From positions 1 through 64,000 of IMG/VR virus record IMGVR_UViG_3300031951_000113: a stretch of DNA of 64,000 nucleotides; one strand, 5' to 3'. Origin of the DNA: a virus. The position numbers and the translations under genes were made by a program. Under the pieces are notes generated by a model. The model did no database searches. It was not told the DNA's origin and saw only the letters and a program-made list of their open reading frames with translations. Positions 41,838 through 49,015 of this stretch are shown here, piece after piece (the first letter of the stretch is position 1; every line of letters begins with the position of its first letter).

Positions 41838-42641
41838 TTAGGAATTCAACTTCAGGATCGAGGCAAAGAACTCAGCCGCTTCCGGAGTGTGCCTACCTGC
41901 AAACGTAGCACGTGGCGCATACCATGAGTTACGCGCGTTCTTCCTGATCTCGCTGCCCACAAGGTAGTGCCCTGTATGCAGACCGTTTCGGAGAGTCATC
42001 GCCGAGTCGCTAATGATTCGTTTCCCAAGGGCCGTGTAACTGGAGCTAGCCACAGTCCACATTGCGACCGCATAAAGAGCGTCCGCGAACTGGTGCGGGA
42101 ACAGGTCTGTAAGTTCGTCCGGAGCTTCGATATTCTCAGGCAGCTTGACCGCAAACGCAATGTGGGCGATCTCCTGAAAGTAGTTCTCGTCACCGTATTG
42201 CAACGAGCCCCCGGCCTCACGGACTTGTTCAGCAGTGTCGTAGACCTCTGGCTGCTCTGTGTTGTCGCCTTCACCCCAAGCGGTCTTTTTCTGGTATTGC
42301 TTCCTGAGTTGCAGCGGAGTCAGGTCCAACGTGTTTTGGGGCTTACCGTCCGACAGCACGAACGTCTTCTCAAACACAATGCTGCCAGGTTGGAAGTTGT
42401 CTGCCAGCGAGCCTACTTTCTGCACCAAGTTGAGTCGTGGAAGCTTGATGTCACGCATAGAGACTTCTCCAACGATGCCTGAAGCCACGGCTGGCCCTTT
42501 AGGCACGGCTACCGCGTTGTTGAATCCCTGGTCTACTACAGCCAGCGAGCTTTCTGTCGTGTCACTAGGATATGATACCTCCTGCGCGACTGTTTCTTGT
42601 TTCTTTGTTGGGGGCTTAGCTGCGAATGATATGGACGCCAT
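41838..42641 (-). CDS. Putative ssDNA-binding or replication accessory protein
   Basis: 267 residues from MASISFAAKPP at 42641 (an upstream in-frame extension overlaps the helicase gene and has low-complexity Asn/Lys composition). The middle, DIKLPRLNLVQKVGSLADNFQPGSIVF, resembles a phage protein family usually found next to DNA polymerase. A role as ssDNA-binding protein is inferred from position between helicase-nuclease and polymerase. Acidic C-terminal tail typical of gp2.5-like SSBs is not present, so I hold this loosely. Confidence 0.5.
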   Translation of the reverse strand: MASISFAAKPPTKKQETVAQEVSYPSDTTESSLAVVDQGFNNAVAVPKGPAVASGIVGEVSMRDIKLPRLNLVQKVGSLADNFQPGSIVFEKTFVLSDGKPQNTLDLTPLQLRKQYQKKTAWGEGDNTEQPEVYDTAEQVREAGGSLQYGDENYFQEIAHIAFAVKLPENIEAPDELTDLFPHQFADALYAVAMWTVASSSYTALGKRIISDSAMTLRNGLHTGHYLVGSEIRKNARNSWYAPRATFAGRHTPEAAEFFASILKLNS

Positions 42642-42678
42642 ATGTTTTGGATGTTTGGATTTTTGGTTGTTTGGGTTG

Positions 42679-45126
42679 TTAGTTTTTCTCTTGCTTGAGG
42701 ACAAATGTGGTGCCCTCTTGCTTGAGACAGCCTGCGTCCGTAAGTCGGTCGACAAGCTGTTGTTTTGCTTGGCCTTTCTTCCCTTTTGGGACCGACTCAG
42801 CAAAATAGTCTTCTAGGTCCGGCACACTTACTTTTGTGCAGGCCGCTAGAAAATCTGTGAGCGACACAGTATCTTTAACTGCGTCGTATGCTTGAATAGC
42901 TGATGTAATTTTTCTTGGGAGCTTTTGCTCTTGCAGACGGAACCCAGGAAGCTCCCACCCCTCGTTAACAGCCCTTTCTCTGGATAGCTCTCTAATCCCT
43001 GCAGCCCAGCTCTCCATTATGGGGGCCAACTTCAAAAGTTGCGCCAGCTCCTCAGAGTCGGCCTTGTCTCCGGTAATATCGTTTGGAACCTCAAAACCTG
43101 TCTCGGGGTATTTATTGGCAATAAGAAGCGCCTTCTTAGCTAGTGCTGGGCACTTGGCTTGGTTTCCGCAGTAGTCGCATACCCCTGCTTGCGGGTTAAA
43201 GATCTTCCCGTCTTTCGCTCTCTTAATAATTGTTTGGAGCCGAAGTTGCATCTCAGGGAGTTGCTCCCGTTTAAATACCGCGTAGCTAACCTCATCACGC
43301 ACCGGCATAAGGAAGTAAAACTCAATAGTGTCTACATCAAACTTTTGAAATGCACCAATTGTGTAAGCCCAGGCTTGGGTGTTTATCTCCGCGTCTTCGA
43401 CAGCTCCGTAACCTGTTTTGTGGTCTACCAATCGCATCAGTTTTTTCGGAAACCCAAGACAAAGATCGACGGTTCCAAAAGTGCTTTCTCCACCACCCAA
43501 ATCTATGTCGAATCGTACCTCTTTGTGTTTAAAAGAGTGGCCTGATTCCAGTTGTGCTACATAGTCGTAGCACTTTTGCGCGATGGCTTGTTCGTCTGGG
43601 TCGACAAGCCTAGAAATATCTTCTGCTTCGAGAGCCTCGTGGATTCTAGTTCCGCGCTCTGCCGCCCAGTTAGTCCCCTCTCTTGGGAGGTATCCTGGGC
43701 AAACTTCAAAATTCTTTAGTGCTGAGGGGCTATGTTCTGCGTGAGCTCGCGAAGCGTGATCTATTTCTGGCATTGGTGATGTTACTGTGTTGTCAGCTGG
43801 GTAATATACCCCAGCTCCGTCTTTAGACAACGAACTTTTAGATCCGTTCAAAATTTCTTGTGCTTTAATTTTTTCTTTTACAGATTTCGCTACTTTCTCT
43901 TCAACGGTGCCCTCGGCGACTAAAATTCTTTGAATGGCTGGGCTTTTTCCCCCCGCTCTATGGATTCTCCCTAGAACTTGCACCATAGATTTTGCGTTAA
44001 AGCTCGGGCTTATAAGTGCGGTTCTCGGCCTTTCTCCGGTTGTGTCGTGTAGAGAGACTCCCACTCCCCCAGCCTCCATGTTGCAAAGTATCACTCTTGA
44101 GGTGTTATTTTGGAACCTCAAGATAGAAACTTCCCTTTCTTTTTCAGACTGTTTCCCGCGTATTACAGAAACTGTGCTTTCTGTTTTTTGCAGTCTATCT
44201 AAAATAGCGTTTATTGTGGCGTCAAAGTTGACAAATACCGCAACATTGCGGTGTTCGTCGTTAACAATCTCCTCAATTGTATTACAAATAAGAGGCACTT
44301 TGTATAACTCCACTGCTTGCCGTGCCCTGAGTTGAGCAACCAAAGCTTTTGCTGCTGGGTTGTCGCTGTCGTCGGCCATCTCTTTTTTCAACCCCTCAAG
44401 CTCAAGCTCCATTTCCTCGTACAGCTCTTTAATTTTACCGTCGTCCGAGAAGTCTAGCGGGTCATCTATAATGAAGTTGTCCGCGAAGTGCCCTTTCATG
44501 TCGTCTACAGTCATTCTGCCGCCCTTATTTGGCATTATTTGGTTGTGGATTTTCTCTAAAGCCCCCGTTTTCCGTCTGTCGAACTCCATTGCGCCCCATG
44601 GATTAGGTCGACACCCGTGCGATCGGCACCAGTTCCAAAATTTAGGCAGCTCGAACAGCCCTAATAAGAACCCAACCCCCCTCAATTCGGTTGGGTCGTC
44701 TGCGATTGTCGCCGAAAGCATCAAGTTGTAGTGGCTTTTTGATGCAATCAGCATTTTTGTGTTTTGAGCGGAGGGGCTTTTGCACCTATGGGCCTCGTCC
44801 CACACTATTAAATGCTCTTCGTTTAGGCCCCACTCCCATTTTTTACTGTTCCATGCGCCTAGACCAGACTTTCCAGTGCGTAACTTTTCGTAATTTATCA
44901 CGGCAGCCGAGGGAACCCCCTGTTCTTCTAGCTCTTTTCTCCAAGCGGGGATAACTGCTTTTGGGCACACTACAACGACTGGTCTACCGAGCTTTTTGGC
45001 GACCATTATTGCGCATAATGTTTTTCCAGTCCCCGTCGCTGAGGCATCTAAAGCCGCCTTGTTCTTTACAAGAGAACTATACAGCAGATTTATGTGCGAC
45101 TGTTGTACTGGGTACGGAGTTTTCAT
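42679..45126 (-). CDS. SNF2-type helicase fused to a PD-(D/E)XK nuclease
   Basis: 815 residues. Residues 1-440 are an SF2/SNF2 helicase: [10 protein letters not shown] (about 29), [21 protein letters not shown] (DEAH, about 110), [20 protein letters not shown] and [11 protein letters not shown]. From residue 452 (M, at 43773) a RecB/DUF2800-like nuclease follows: [35 protein letters not shown] (D-x-K catalytic), and a [13 protein letters not shown] Cys cluster. These are two separate genes in many phages. It lies in the replication operon between the SSB-like and NrdR-like genes. Confidence 0.85.
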   Translation of the reverse strand: MKTPYPVQQSHINLLYSSLVKNKAALDASATGTGKTLCAIMVAKKLGRPVVVVCPKAVIPAWRKELEEQGVPSAAVINYEKLRTGKSGLGAWNSKKWEWGLNEEHLIVWDEAHRCKSPSAQNTKMLIASKSHYNLMLSATIADDPTELRGVGFLLGLFELPKFWNWCRSHGCRPNPWGAMEFDRRKTGALEKIHNQIMPNKGGRMTVDDMKGHFADNFIIDDPLDFSDDGKIKELYEEMELELEGLKKEMADDSDNPAAKALVAQLRARQAVELYKVPLICNTIEEIVNDEHRNVAVFVNFDATINAILDRLQKTESTVSVIRGKQSEKEREVSILRFQNNTSRVILCNMEAGGVGVSLHDTTGERPRTALISPSFNAKSMVQVLGRIHRAGGKSPAIQRILVAEGTVEEKVAKSVKEKIKAQEILNGSKSSLSKDGAGVYYPADNTVTSPMPEIDHASRAHAEHSPSALKNFEVCPGYLPREGTNWAAERGTRIHEALEAEDISRLVDPDEQAIAQKCYDYVAQLESGHSFKHKEVRFDIDLGGGESTFGTVDLCLGFPKKLMRLVDHKTGYGAVEDAEINTQAWAYTIGAFQKFDVDTIEFYFLMPVRDEVSYAVFKREQLPEMQLRLQTIIKRAKDGKIFNPQAGVCDYCGNQAKCPALAKKALLIANKYPETGFEVPNDITGDKADSEELAQLLKLAPIMESWAAGIRELSRERAVNEGWELPGFRLQEQKLPRKITSAIQAYDAVKDTVSLTDFLAACTKVSVPDLEDYFAESVPKGKKGQAKQQLVDRLTDAGCLKQEGTTFVLKQEKN
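43799..43812 (-). promoter_or_regulatory. Palindromic promoter-like element at the helicase-nuclease joint
   Basis: In minus sense it reads GGGGTATATTACCC inside the larger inverted repeat AGCTGGG/CCCAGCT, about 25 nt before the internal ATG that begins the nuclease domain. The bases before that ATG (ACAGTAACA then ATGCC) also match the primase leader. An independent nuclease could be made from here. Confidence 0.5.
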
Positions 45127-45391
45127 TATCTAATTTAGCCATTAGTCGTTGCAGCCAGTTAGATTCGCTTGTCCTAACTTTTTTAGGGCGCGCCTTAGGG
45201 CCGGGTTTTTTCTTTTTTGGCACTTTGTCGGGGCCTGAGTTTCTGTAGGGGTAGAGATCTACGTATTCGTAGGTGGTAAACTTATTTCCGCAGAACTGGC
45301 ATTCTCTTCGACGGCGTTTTCTATCTCCCGTCATCCTGGAGTCCGTAATCTTAGTCGATGTTTTTTTGACGTTGCAGTGAGGGCACGTCAT
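45077..45391 (-). CDS. NrdR-like zinc-ribbon protein
   Basis: 104 residues. [19 protein letters not shown] then [19 protein letters not shown] is the N-terminal zinc ribbon of NrdR, the ribonucleotide reductase repressor, but the ATP-cone that follows in true NrdR is missing; the tail is basic instead. It may regulate nucleotide or phage genes by DNA binding. It overlaps the start of the helicase gene by 50 nt and begins on an ATGA overlap. Confidence 0.7.
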   Translation of the reverse strand: MTCPHCNVKKTSTKITDSRMTGDRKRRRRECQFCGNKFTTYEYVDLYPYRNSGPDKVPKKKKPGPKARPKKVRTSESNWLQRLMAKLDNENSVPSTTVAHKSAV

Positions 45392-45588
45392 AGTTTGTCG
45401 GGCCCAAAATCGTCTTGCGAAAACATCGGCTTTCCGTTTTGATCTAGAAAAGGGAAATGCCTAAGGCACGAGTATGCTTTGTCTTTAAACTCTTGAGAGG
45501 TTTTGGGCCTAGTTTTAGAGACTAGAAGCTCTCTAAGAAACTCTCTAGTTTTTTTAAGCGCGTGGTATTGTTCGTGCCTTAAGCTCAT
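45388..45588 (-). CDS. Small hypothetical protein
   Basis: 66 residues from [17 protein letters not shown] at 45588, chosen because it overlaps the previous stop as ATGA. Basic N-terminal helix, C-terminal [18 protein letters not shown]. Part of the ATGA cascade. Confidence 0.65.
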   Translation of the reverse strand: MSLRHEQYHALKKTREFLRELLVSKTRPKTSQEFKDKAYSCLRHFPFLDQNGKPMFSQDDFGPDKL

Positions 45589-45749
45589 TTTTTTATCCGC
45601 CCGTTTGCGTCCCACCTCCCCAGATCGCTAAGCTCCTCTGTCTTTTCTCTCCACTCTTCTCTAGACATTGTGCCTGCTATGTACATGTCGTTTATGTACC
45701 GCTGTTCTTCAGCTCTGGTTCTGTTTGGGCCCGAATCTTTTTCGTTCAT
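45585..45749 (-). CDS. Short hypothetical protein (54 aa)
   Basis: 54 codons, MNEKDSGPNRTRAEEQRY..., ending GRIKK. Both start and stop lie in ATGA overlaps with neighbours, which argues strongly for translation. Charged helix; unknown. Confidence 0.65.
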   Translation of the reverse strand: MNEKDSGPNRTRAEEQRYINDMYIAGTMSREEWREKTEELSDLGRWDANGRIKK

Positions 45750-46003
45750 AGTTCCCAGCCTGTAGACTTAGTGTAAGTGGTGTTTGTTGTTGGGTTGTAT
45801 AACCAGTCTTTGCGCGGCCTGCCCCTTCTTTTTTTTGCTATCAATTGTGGGGATTTCTCCTCTGGGAAGTACCTAACAGAGTCGTAGATTCCTTTGAGCC
45901 ACATTTTAAATCGCTGCTCTATGGTCTGATGCTTCCAGACTATTTGATATAGATCTGGGGTTTGTTTTTGGGTTTTGTATTTTTTTCTAGTTTGTGTTTT
46001 CAT
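45746..46003 (-). CDS. Small basic protein with AT-hook-like motif
   Basis: 85 residues, MKTQTRKKYKTQKQTPD..., with KKRRGRPRKDW near residues 57-67. RGRPRK matches the minor-groove AT-hook core, so it may bind A/T-rich DNA. ATGA overlap at both ends. Confidence 0.65.
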   Translation of the reverse strand: MKTQTRKKYKTQKQTPDLYQIVWKHQTIEQRFKMWLKGIYDSVRYFPEEKSPQLIAKKRRGRPRKDWLYNPTTNTTYTKSTGWEL

Positions 46004-46467
46004 TTTTTTCTTTCTTGTAAATCTGCATGTCTAAATATTAGAGCTGCATCCGCGTTTGATAGGGTTATTTTTTGTGTCGGGTAGAGCCTTTGAGCTTCTG
46101 ATTTTAGTTTATTTTTCCATTCGGGTTTGCTCATTCCTTTGCTGCTGCCCATTCCTAGTGCTTTTTGCCACGTTTGAGGCGTGACTAACACCAGCTGAAA
46201 CTTCAAAGCCATGAGCATCCCTTTTAGCACTCCCCAGTTTGAGGCGTATGTAGCCATAGCTGAAGACGGCATTGGGTTGCCTGTAAACTTAACTAAGTTT
46301 TCTAGGTAGCATATCCGCTCATCAGCTTCCGACATGCTGATCATTTCTATCAGGCTTAGTAAGTCCCCTTCGGTTTCCGGAAGCGGCCCAGTTAATGTTG
46401 TACCACCGCCAAACCGGACCATGTAACCTCCGTTCGCCCCTGGGTCTATTCCTACGAGAGTTGTCAT
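46000..46467 (-). CDS. RuvC-like Holliday-junction resolvase
   Basis: 155 residues. GIDPGANGGY (residues 6-15) carries the first catalytic Asp, CYLENL (about 54) the Glu, and LSNADAALIFRHA (about 138) the C-terminal Asp of the RNase H-fold RuvC family. It should cut four-way junctions and branched replication intermediates before packaging. A recurrent promoter (46476-46486) sits at its start. Confidence 0.8.
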   Translation of the reverse strand: MTTLVGIDPGANGGYMVRFGGGTTLTGPLPETEGDLLSLIEMISMSEADERICYLENLVKFTGNPMPSSAMATYASNWGVLKGMLMALKFQLVLVTPQTWQKALGMGSSKGMSKPEWKNKLKSEAQRLYPTQKITLSNADAALIFRHADLQERKK

Positions 46468-46471
46468 GTTA

Positions 46472-46804
46472 TTAGGATATTATACCCAAAGCCCTCGTTG
46501 CCGCCCTTCTAGCGGCAACGGAGCATCCTTGGTCGAGCCACCACTTAATGTCCGACTCTCGGAATTTAGGTCTTCCTGCGTTCCTGATGAAAGGTAGCGG
46601 GTTTTTCTTTTGCGACATAAAATTGTCTATGGACCTAATAGTGGTGCCCAGCCTGTTTGCTGCGCCTTTTTTGTCATAAAGGACATCATCCGCCGTTAAC
46701 TCTCCGGTTGCGTCCTCCATGCTAATCTCTACGCGGCCTCCTTGGAGAACTTTTACTCTGAACGATCCGGCGCATTCCACCACTAGCTTTGGTGATATTG
46801 TCAT
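46472..46804 (-). CDS. Excisionase-like HTH protein
   Basis: 110 residues. YDKKGAANRLGTTIRSIDNF then LPFIRNAGRPKFRESDIKWW (about 42-92) is the MerR-like winged helix of excisionase/HTH_17 proteins. Located four genes from the integrase and near attP, it is the best Xis candidate. Its last codons (LGIIS) are encoded by the promoter core of the next gene. ATGA overlap at the start. Confidence 0.65.
   Translation of the reverse strand: MTISPKLVVECAGSFRVKVLQGGRVEISMEDATGELTADDVLYDKKGAANRLGTTIRSIDNFMSQKKNPLPFIRNAGRPKFRESDIKWWLDQGCSVAARRAATRALGIIS
46476..46486 (-). promoter_or_regulatory. Promoter core GGTATAATATC for RuvC, inside the Xis-like gene
   Basis: TATAAT at 46484-46479 and ATG at 46467 give a leader of about 5 nt. 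The element lies in the 3' end of the coding region upstream, so it doubles as codons for Gly-Ile-Ile-Ser. Confidence 0.65.
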
Positions 46805-46986
46805 ATGACTGCGTGGTAGTGCCCTTTTTTGTCGGTTCTGATCTCGTTTAAAAGCCGCCTGAGAGCTTCCTTTGCGATTTGATCGCGAGTCAGCCCTGTT
46901 GTTTCGGAGGCTTCGTCTAATACGGTTTCATGGTGTTGTGGCAGTTCGATTGATACGCTTGTTTGTGTGTAGTGTGGAGTTGACAT
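46801..46986 (-). CDS. Ribbon-helix-helix-like DNA-binding protein
   Basis: 61 residues. VSIELPQHHETVLDEASETTGLTRDQIAKEALRRL has the β-strand-helix-helix of RHH (Arc/MetJ/CopG) repressors. It has a related arrangement to the 71-residue protein at 47111. Possible phage repressor or antirepressor. ATGA with the Xis-like gene. Confidence 0.65.
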   Translation of the reverse strand: MSTPHYTQTSVSIELPQHHETVLDEASETTGLTRDQIAKEALRRLLNEIRTDKKGHYHAVI

Positions 46987-47016
46987 GTTGTGCTAGAACA
47001 GTTGAGTGTTAGGGTG

Positions 47017-47052
47017 CTATTGTCGGCTTGGGTTTGTGTTATCGTGGTTCAT
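47017..47052 (-). CDS. Possible 11-codon leader peptide
   Basis: ATG at 47052 reads MNHDNTNPSRQ then stop, starting about 18 nt after the promoter core. It could be a leader peptide for the RHH gene, but a short frame here could also arise by chance. Confidence 0.25.
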   Translation of the reverse strand: MNHDNTNPSRQ

Positions 47053-47065
47053 TTTTTGTATTTGG

Positions 47066-47076
47066 GATATTATACC
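47066..47076 (-). promoter_or_regulatory. Promoter core GGTATAATATC
   Basis: Perfect copy of the recurrent core, TATAAT at 47074-47069, in the 124-bp gap between the two RHH genes. It drives the RHH-Xis-like unit; the leader to the ATG at 46986 is about 75 nt, the longest of the set. Confidence 0.65.
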
Positions 47077-47110
47077 AAAATCAATAAATAATTTTGGACG
47101 CATTAAATAT

Positions 47111-47326
47111 TTATTTTGTTGTGTGACCTTCATCTGGGCGGGGTTGTCTTTCTAGAATAGTCTTGCCTTCGGTTCTGAGCTCTTTGGCAAGCCGGTATAC
47201 TGCCTCTCGAAGTAGGACTGATGCGGTGAACCCCATCATTTTTGCGTAGTCTTCTAGGTCTTGATAATCTTTGCTGTCGACGATGAAGACCGCTCGCCGA
47301 CGATCATCTGCTAGTTTATTTGGCAT
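47111..47326 (-). CDS. Ribbon-helix-helix-like DNA-binding protein
   Basis: 71 residues. AVFIVDSKDYQDLEDYAKMMGFTASVLLREAVYRLAKEL is an RHH fold pattern (β-strand then two helices). With the other RHH protein it is the best candidate for the lysogeny repressor; no CI- or Cro-like HTH is seen near the integrase. Its own promoter is a TATCAT variant with TTGACA upstream. Confidence 0.65.
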   Translation of the reverse strand: MPNKLADDRRRAVFIVDSKDYQDLEDYAKMMGFTASVLLREAVYRLAKELRTEGKTILERQPRPDEGHTTK

Positions 47327-47357
47327 GTTAGTGTTTGGTTTTCTGGTTTGATACCTG

Positions 47358-47393
47358 AATATGATACCCAGATATTTTTCGTGTCAACAGTTT
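47358..47393 (-). promoter_or_regulatory. Promoter for the RHH gene (TTGACA, TATCAT)
   Basis: In minus sense, TTGACA (about 47391) is followed 15-17 nt later by GGGTATCATATT (47358-47369). The spacing is short for TATCAT but fits a shifted hexamer. Leader about 30 nt. Confidence 0.5.
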
Positions 47394-47414
47394 TTTTTGG
47401 TGTTGACGGTTCTC

Positions 47415-48587
47415 TTATTTTGTACCTTTCTTTTTTGGTTTGATCGCAAACCACTTTTTAGCCTCGCTCTCAAGAGCGTTGGCCTTGTAGTTCGCTTGAA
47501 CTTGTTCGGGAGAGTTTCCGCATTGCTCCGCTACTTTTGCGGCGTCTCGGAGGATTGCCATTTGGTAGGACACATATGAGTGCCGAAGTCCGTTGTGTTT
47601 CCATAGTACCTTTGCATCTTTAGACAACCTGTTCGTCATTTTGTTCGGATTTTTTGAGGGGCATATGGGGCCCTCTTTTTTTCCGCTGTAACTTTTGAGC
47701 CACAAAACGAGGTTGTCCGGCATTTGCGCAACTCTTCGGCGCTTTGTTTTTGTGTGCCTGGCGTCGAGCACAATTACTTTTTCGTCGAACAACACCGACT
47801 CCCACTCTAGTCGAGGAATCTCAGCAGATCGAGGCCCCGCAAACGCGGCGATAGCGATGTATGGCATCCAATCTTCTTCGACAGTGTCGAGAAGTTTTTG
47901 TAGCTCGGAAGGTGTGAAAATTCCTGGGGATCCAGTCGTCTCCGATTTGTATGTGGACGATTTTTCTACGGGGTTCGCCATGTTGGATGGCAACCGTTCT
48001 TTTTCTATCGCCCAGTTGAAAAGCCGCATGATCGAACTTCGATGATTTATGCGCGTTCGATTTGACCAGCTCTCATGCCCCTGAAGATACCTATCAATAT
48101 CAACGGCCCGTATTGACTCCATCGGAACCTTCATGCAGTCGGCGAATTTGTTTAGGTGCCCCCTAAGCGTGGAGATGTCTCGTGGCTGGTTACCAAGTTT
48201 TTTCACGCCCTCCATAAATTCGTCTTTGACTTTCTGGAGGGAAACTCCCGATTTAGTCTCACCGTGCATCCGCATGTAGTAATCTACGGCGTCTAGTAGA
48301 GACACGCCGTTGAGCTTTTGTTCACAGGTCTCGTAGTAGAGAGCCTTGCTGGATGAAATCGCGGTGGCCAACTGCTCTCCTTTTTTGAACTGCTCCTGCA
48401 CGAGTTCGGCGTGATTTAAGGCAGCCATCTCGTCGGAGAAACTGAGACGATGCCTTTTTCTGCCTATTGACCAGGCCACCACATACACTACCCAAGCCCC
48501 CCGGTTGGAGTTTTTATAAATGTGAACCTTCCCGTAGCGAGAAACCAGATGCTTCGGGTATTCGCCGTTTGATTTTTGTTTTGGCAT
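47415..48587 (-). CDS. Tyrosine integrase
   Basis: 390 residues from MPKQKSNGEYPK at 48587; an in-frame ATG at 48623 would add 12 residues. The C-terminal domain has the catalytic pieces AFAGPRSAEIPRLEW (Arg), KTKRRR (Lys), HNGLRHSYVSY (HxxR) and NYKA (Tyr); the second His position is Asn (GNSPEQ). The N-terminus is an AP2-like/SAM-like arm domain. It lies beside attP and catalyses integration into tRNA-Thr. Sequence resembles Verrucomicrobiota-type integrases. Confidence 0.9.
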   Translation of the reverse strand: MPKQKSNGEYPKHLVSRYGKVHIYKNSNRGAWVVYVVAWSIGRKRHRLSFSDEMAALNHAELVQEQFKKGEQLATAISSSKALYYETCEQKLNGVSLLDAVDYYMRMHGETKSGVSLQKVKDEFMEGVKKLGNQPRDISTLRGHLNKFADCMKVPMESIRAVDIDRYLQGHESWSNRTRINHRSSIMRLFNWAIEKERLPSNMANPVEKSSTYKSETTGSPGIFTPSELQKLLDTVEEDWMPYIAIAAFAGPRSAEIPRLEWESVLFDEKVIVLDARHTKTKRRRVAQMPDNLVLWLKSYSGKKEGPICPSKNPNKMTNRLSKDAKVLWKHNGLRHSYVSYQMAILRDAAKVAEQCGNSPEQVQANYKANALESEAKKWFAIKPKKKGTK

Positions 48588-48843
48588 AAAATTTTCTGTG
48601 CTAGTATTGACACCACATGACAAAAAATGTTCAACGGTTTTTTTGACCGCTACCGCGATTAAAACCCCTAGTAACTCGTTGAAAGTATAGACGGACTAAT
48701 GACGCAAAATACCAGAAAATTGGCGAAAAAACGGTACTTTATAACATCCTAGTGACATTCAATAATATACCACTTTTTATTTTAAATGTTTGATTTTGAT
48801 ATTTTTAACTTAGGTGTATTTCTAGGATATTACCCCAGTATAA

Positions 48844-48892
48844 ACGGTTTTGTAAACCGTCGGTCCTCGGTTCGAATCCGAGTGTCGGCTCC
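48844..48892 (+). other. attP core: 3' half of a tRNA-Thr(UGU) gene
   Basis: Starts in the anticodon arm (ACGGT-TTTGTAA-ACCGT, anticodon TGT), continues with variable loop CGGTC, TΨC arm CTCGG-TTCGAAT-CCGAG and the acceptor 3' strand TGTCGGC, then T. The 5' acceptor strand and D arm are absent upstream, so it is not a functional tRNA. This is the usual form of a phage attP that restores the host tRNA after integration. The fragment reads away from the adjacent integrase. Confidence 0.85.
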
Positions 48893-48899
48893 CCTCCCC

Positions 48900-48930
48900 A
48901 ACCCGCATGAATACTGGCTCTGCGGGTTTT
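48900..48930 (+). terminator. Rho-independent terminator after the tRNA fragment
   Basis: AACCCGC (48900-48906) pairs with GCGGGTT (48922-48928) and is followed by TTTT. A second pair, TTGTCGG (48934-48940) with CCGACAA (48951-48957), follows. In the host this would terminate the tRNA transcript and keep it out of the late genes. Confidence 0.65.
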
Positions 48931-48978
48931 TTCTTGTCGGATTTTTTAACCCGACAAAAACACTGACATGACACAATA

Positions 48979-49012
48979 TTGACATGTTTTATTGTTACTT
49001 GGATATTATACC
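48979..49012 (+). promoter_or_regulatory. Late promoter for TerL, leaderless
   Basis: TTGACA at 48979-48984 and GGATATTATACC at 49001-49012, with TATTAT at 49004-49009. The ATG at 49016 is 6 nt after the -10, where transcription should start. The -10 to ATG layout matches the leaderless minus-strand promoter at 24493. Confidence 0.6.
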
Positions 49013-49015
49013 TTT

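Larger units (their letters stand above)
48606..48986. other. attP region with repeated TGACA-type sites
   Basis: TGACAC/TGACAA at 48608-48623, TGACAT at 48753-48758, and TGACAT, TGACAC, TGACAT at 48964-48985 flank the tRNA fragment. They may be integrase arm sites, though the last also contains the TerL -35. 48624-48780 holds no gene; it is A/T-rich with AATAATATACC near 48761. Confidence 0.4.

Noticed and set aside
42568-42579. Promoter-like GGTATCATATCC inside the SSB-like gene
   Set aside because: It lies about 20 codons into the gene, has no nearby ATG and its codons are ordinary; probably chance.
48844-48892. Functional tRNA-Thr
   Set aside because: The 5' acceptor strand and D arm are missing; only the 3' half is present, as in attP.
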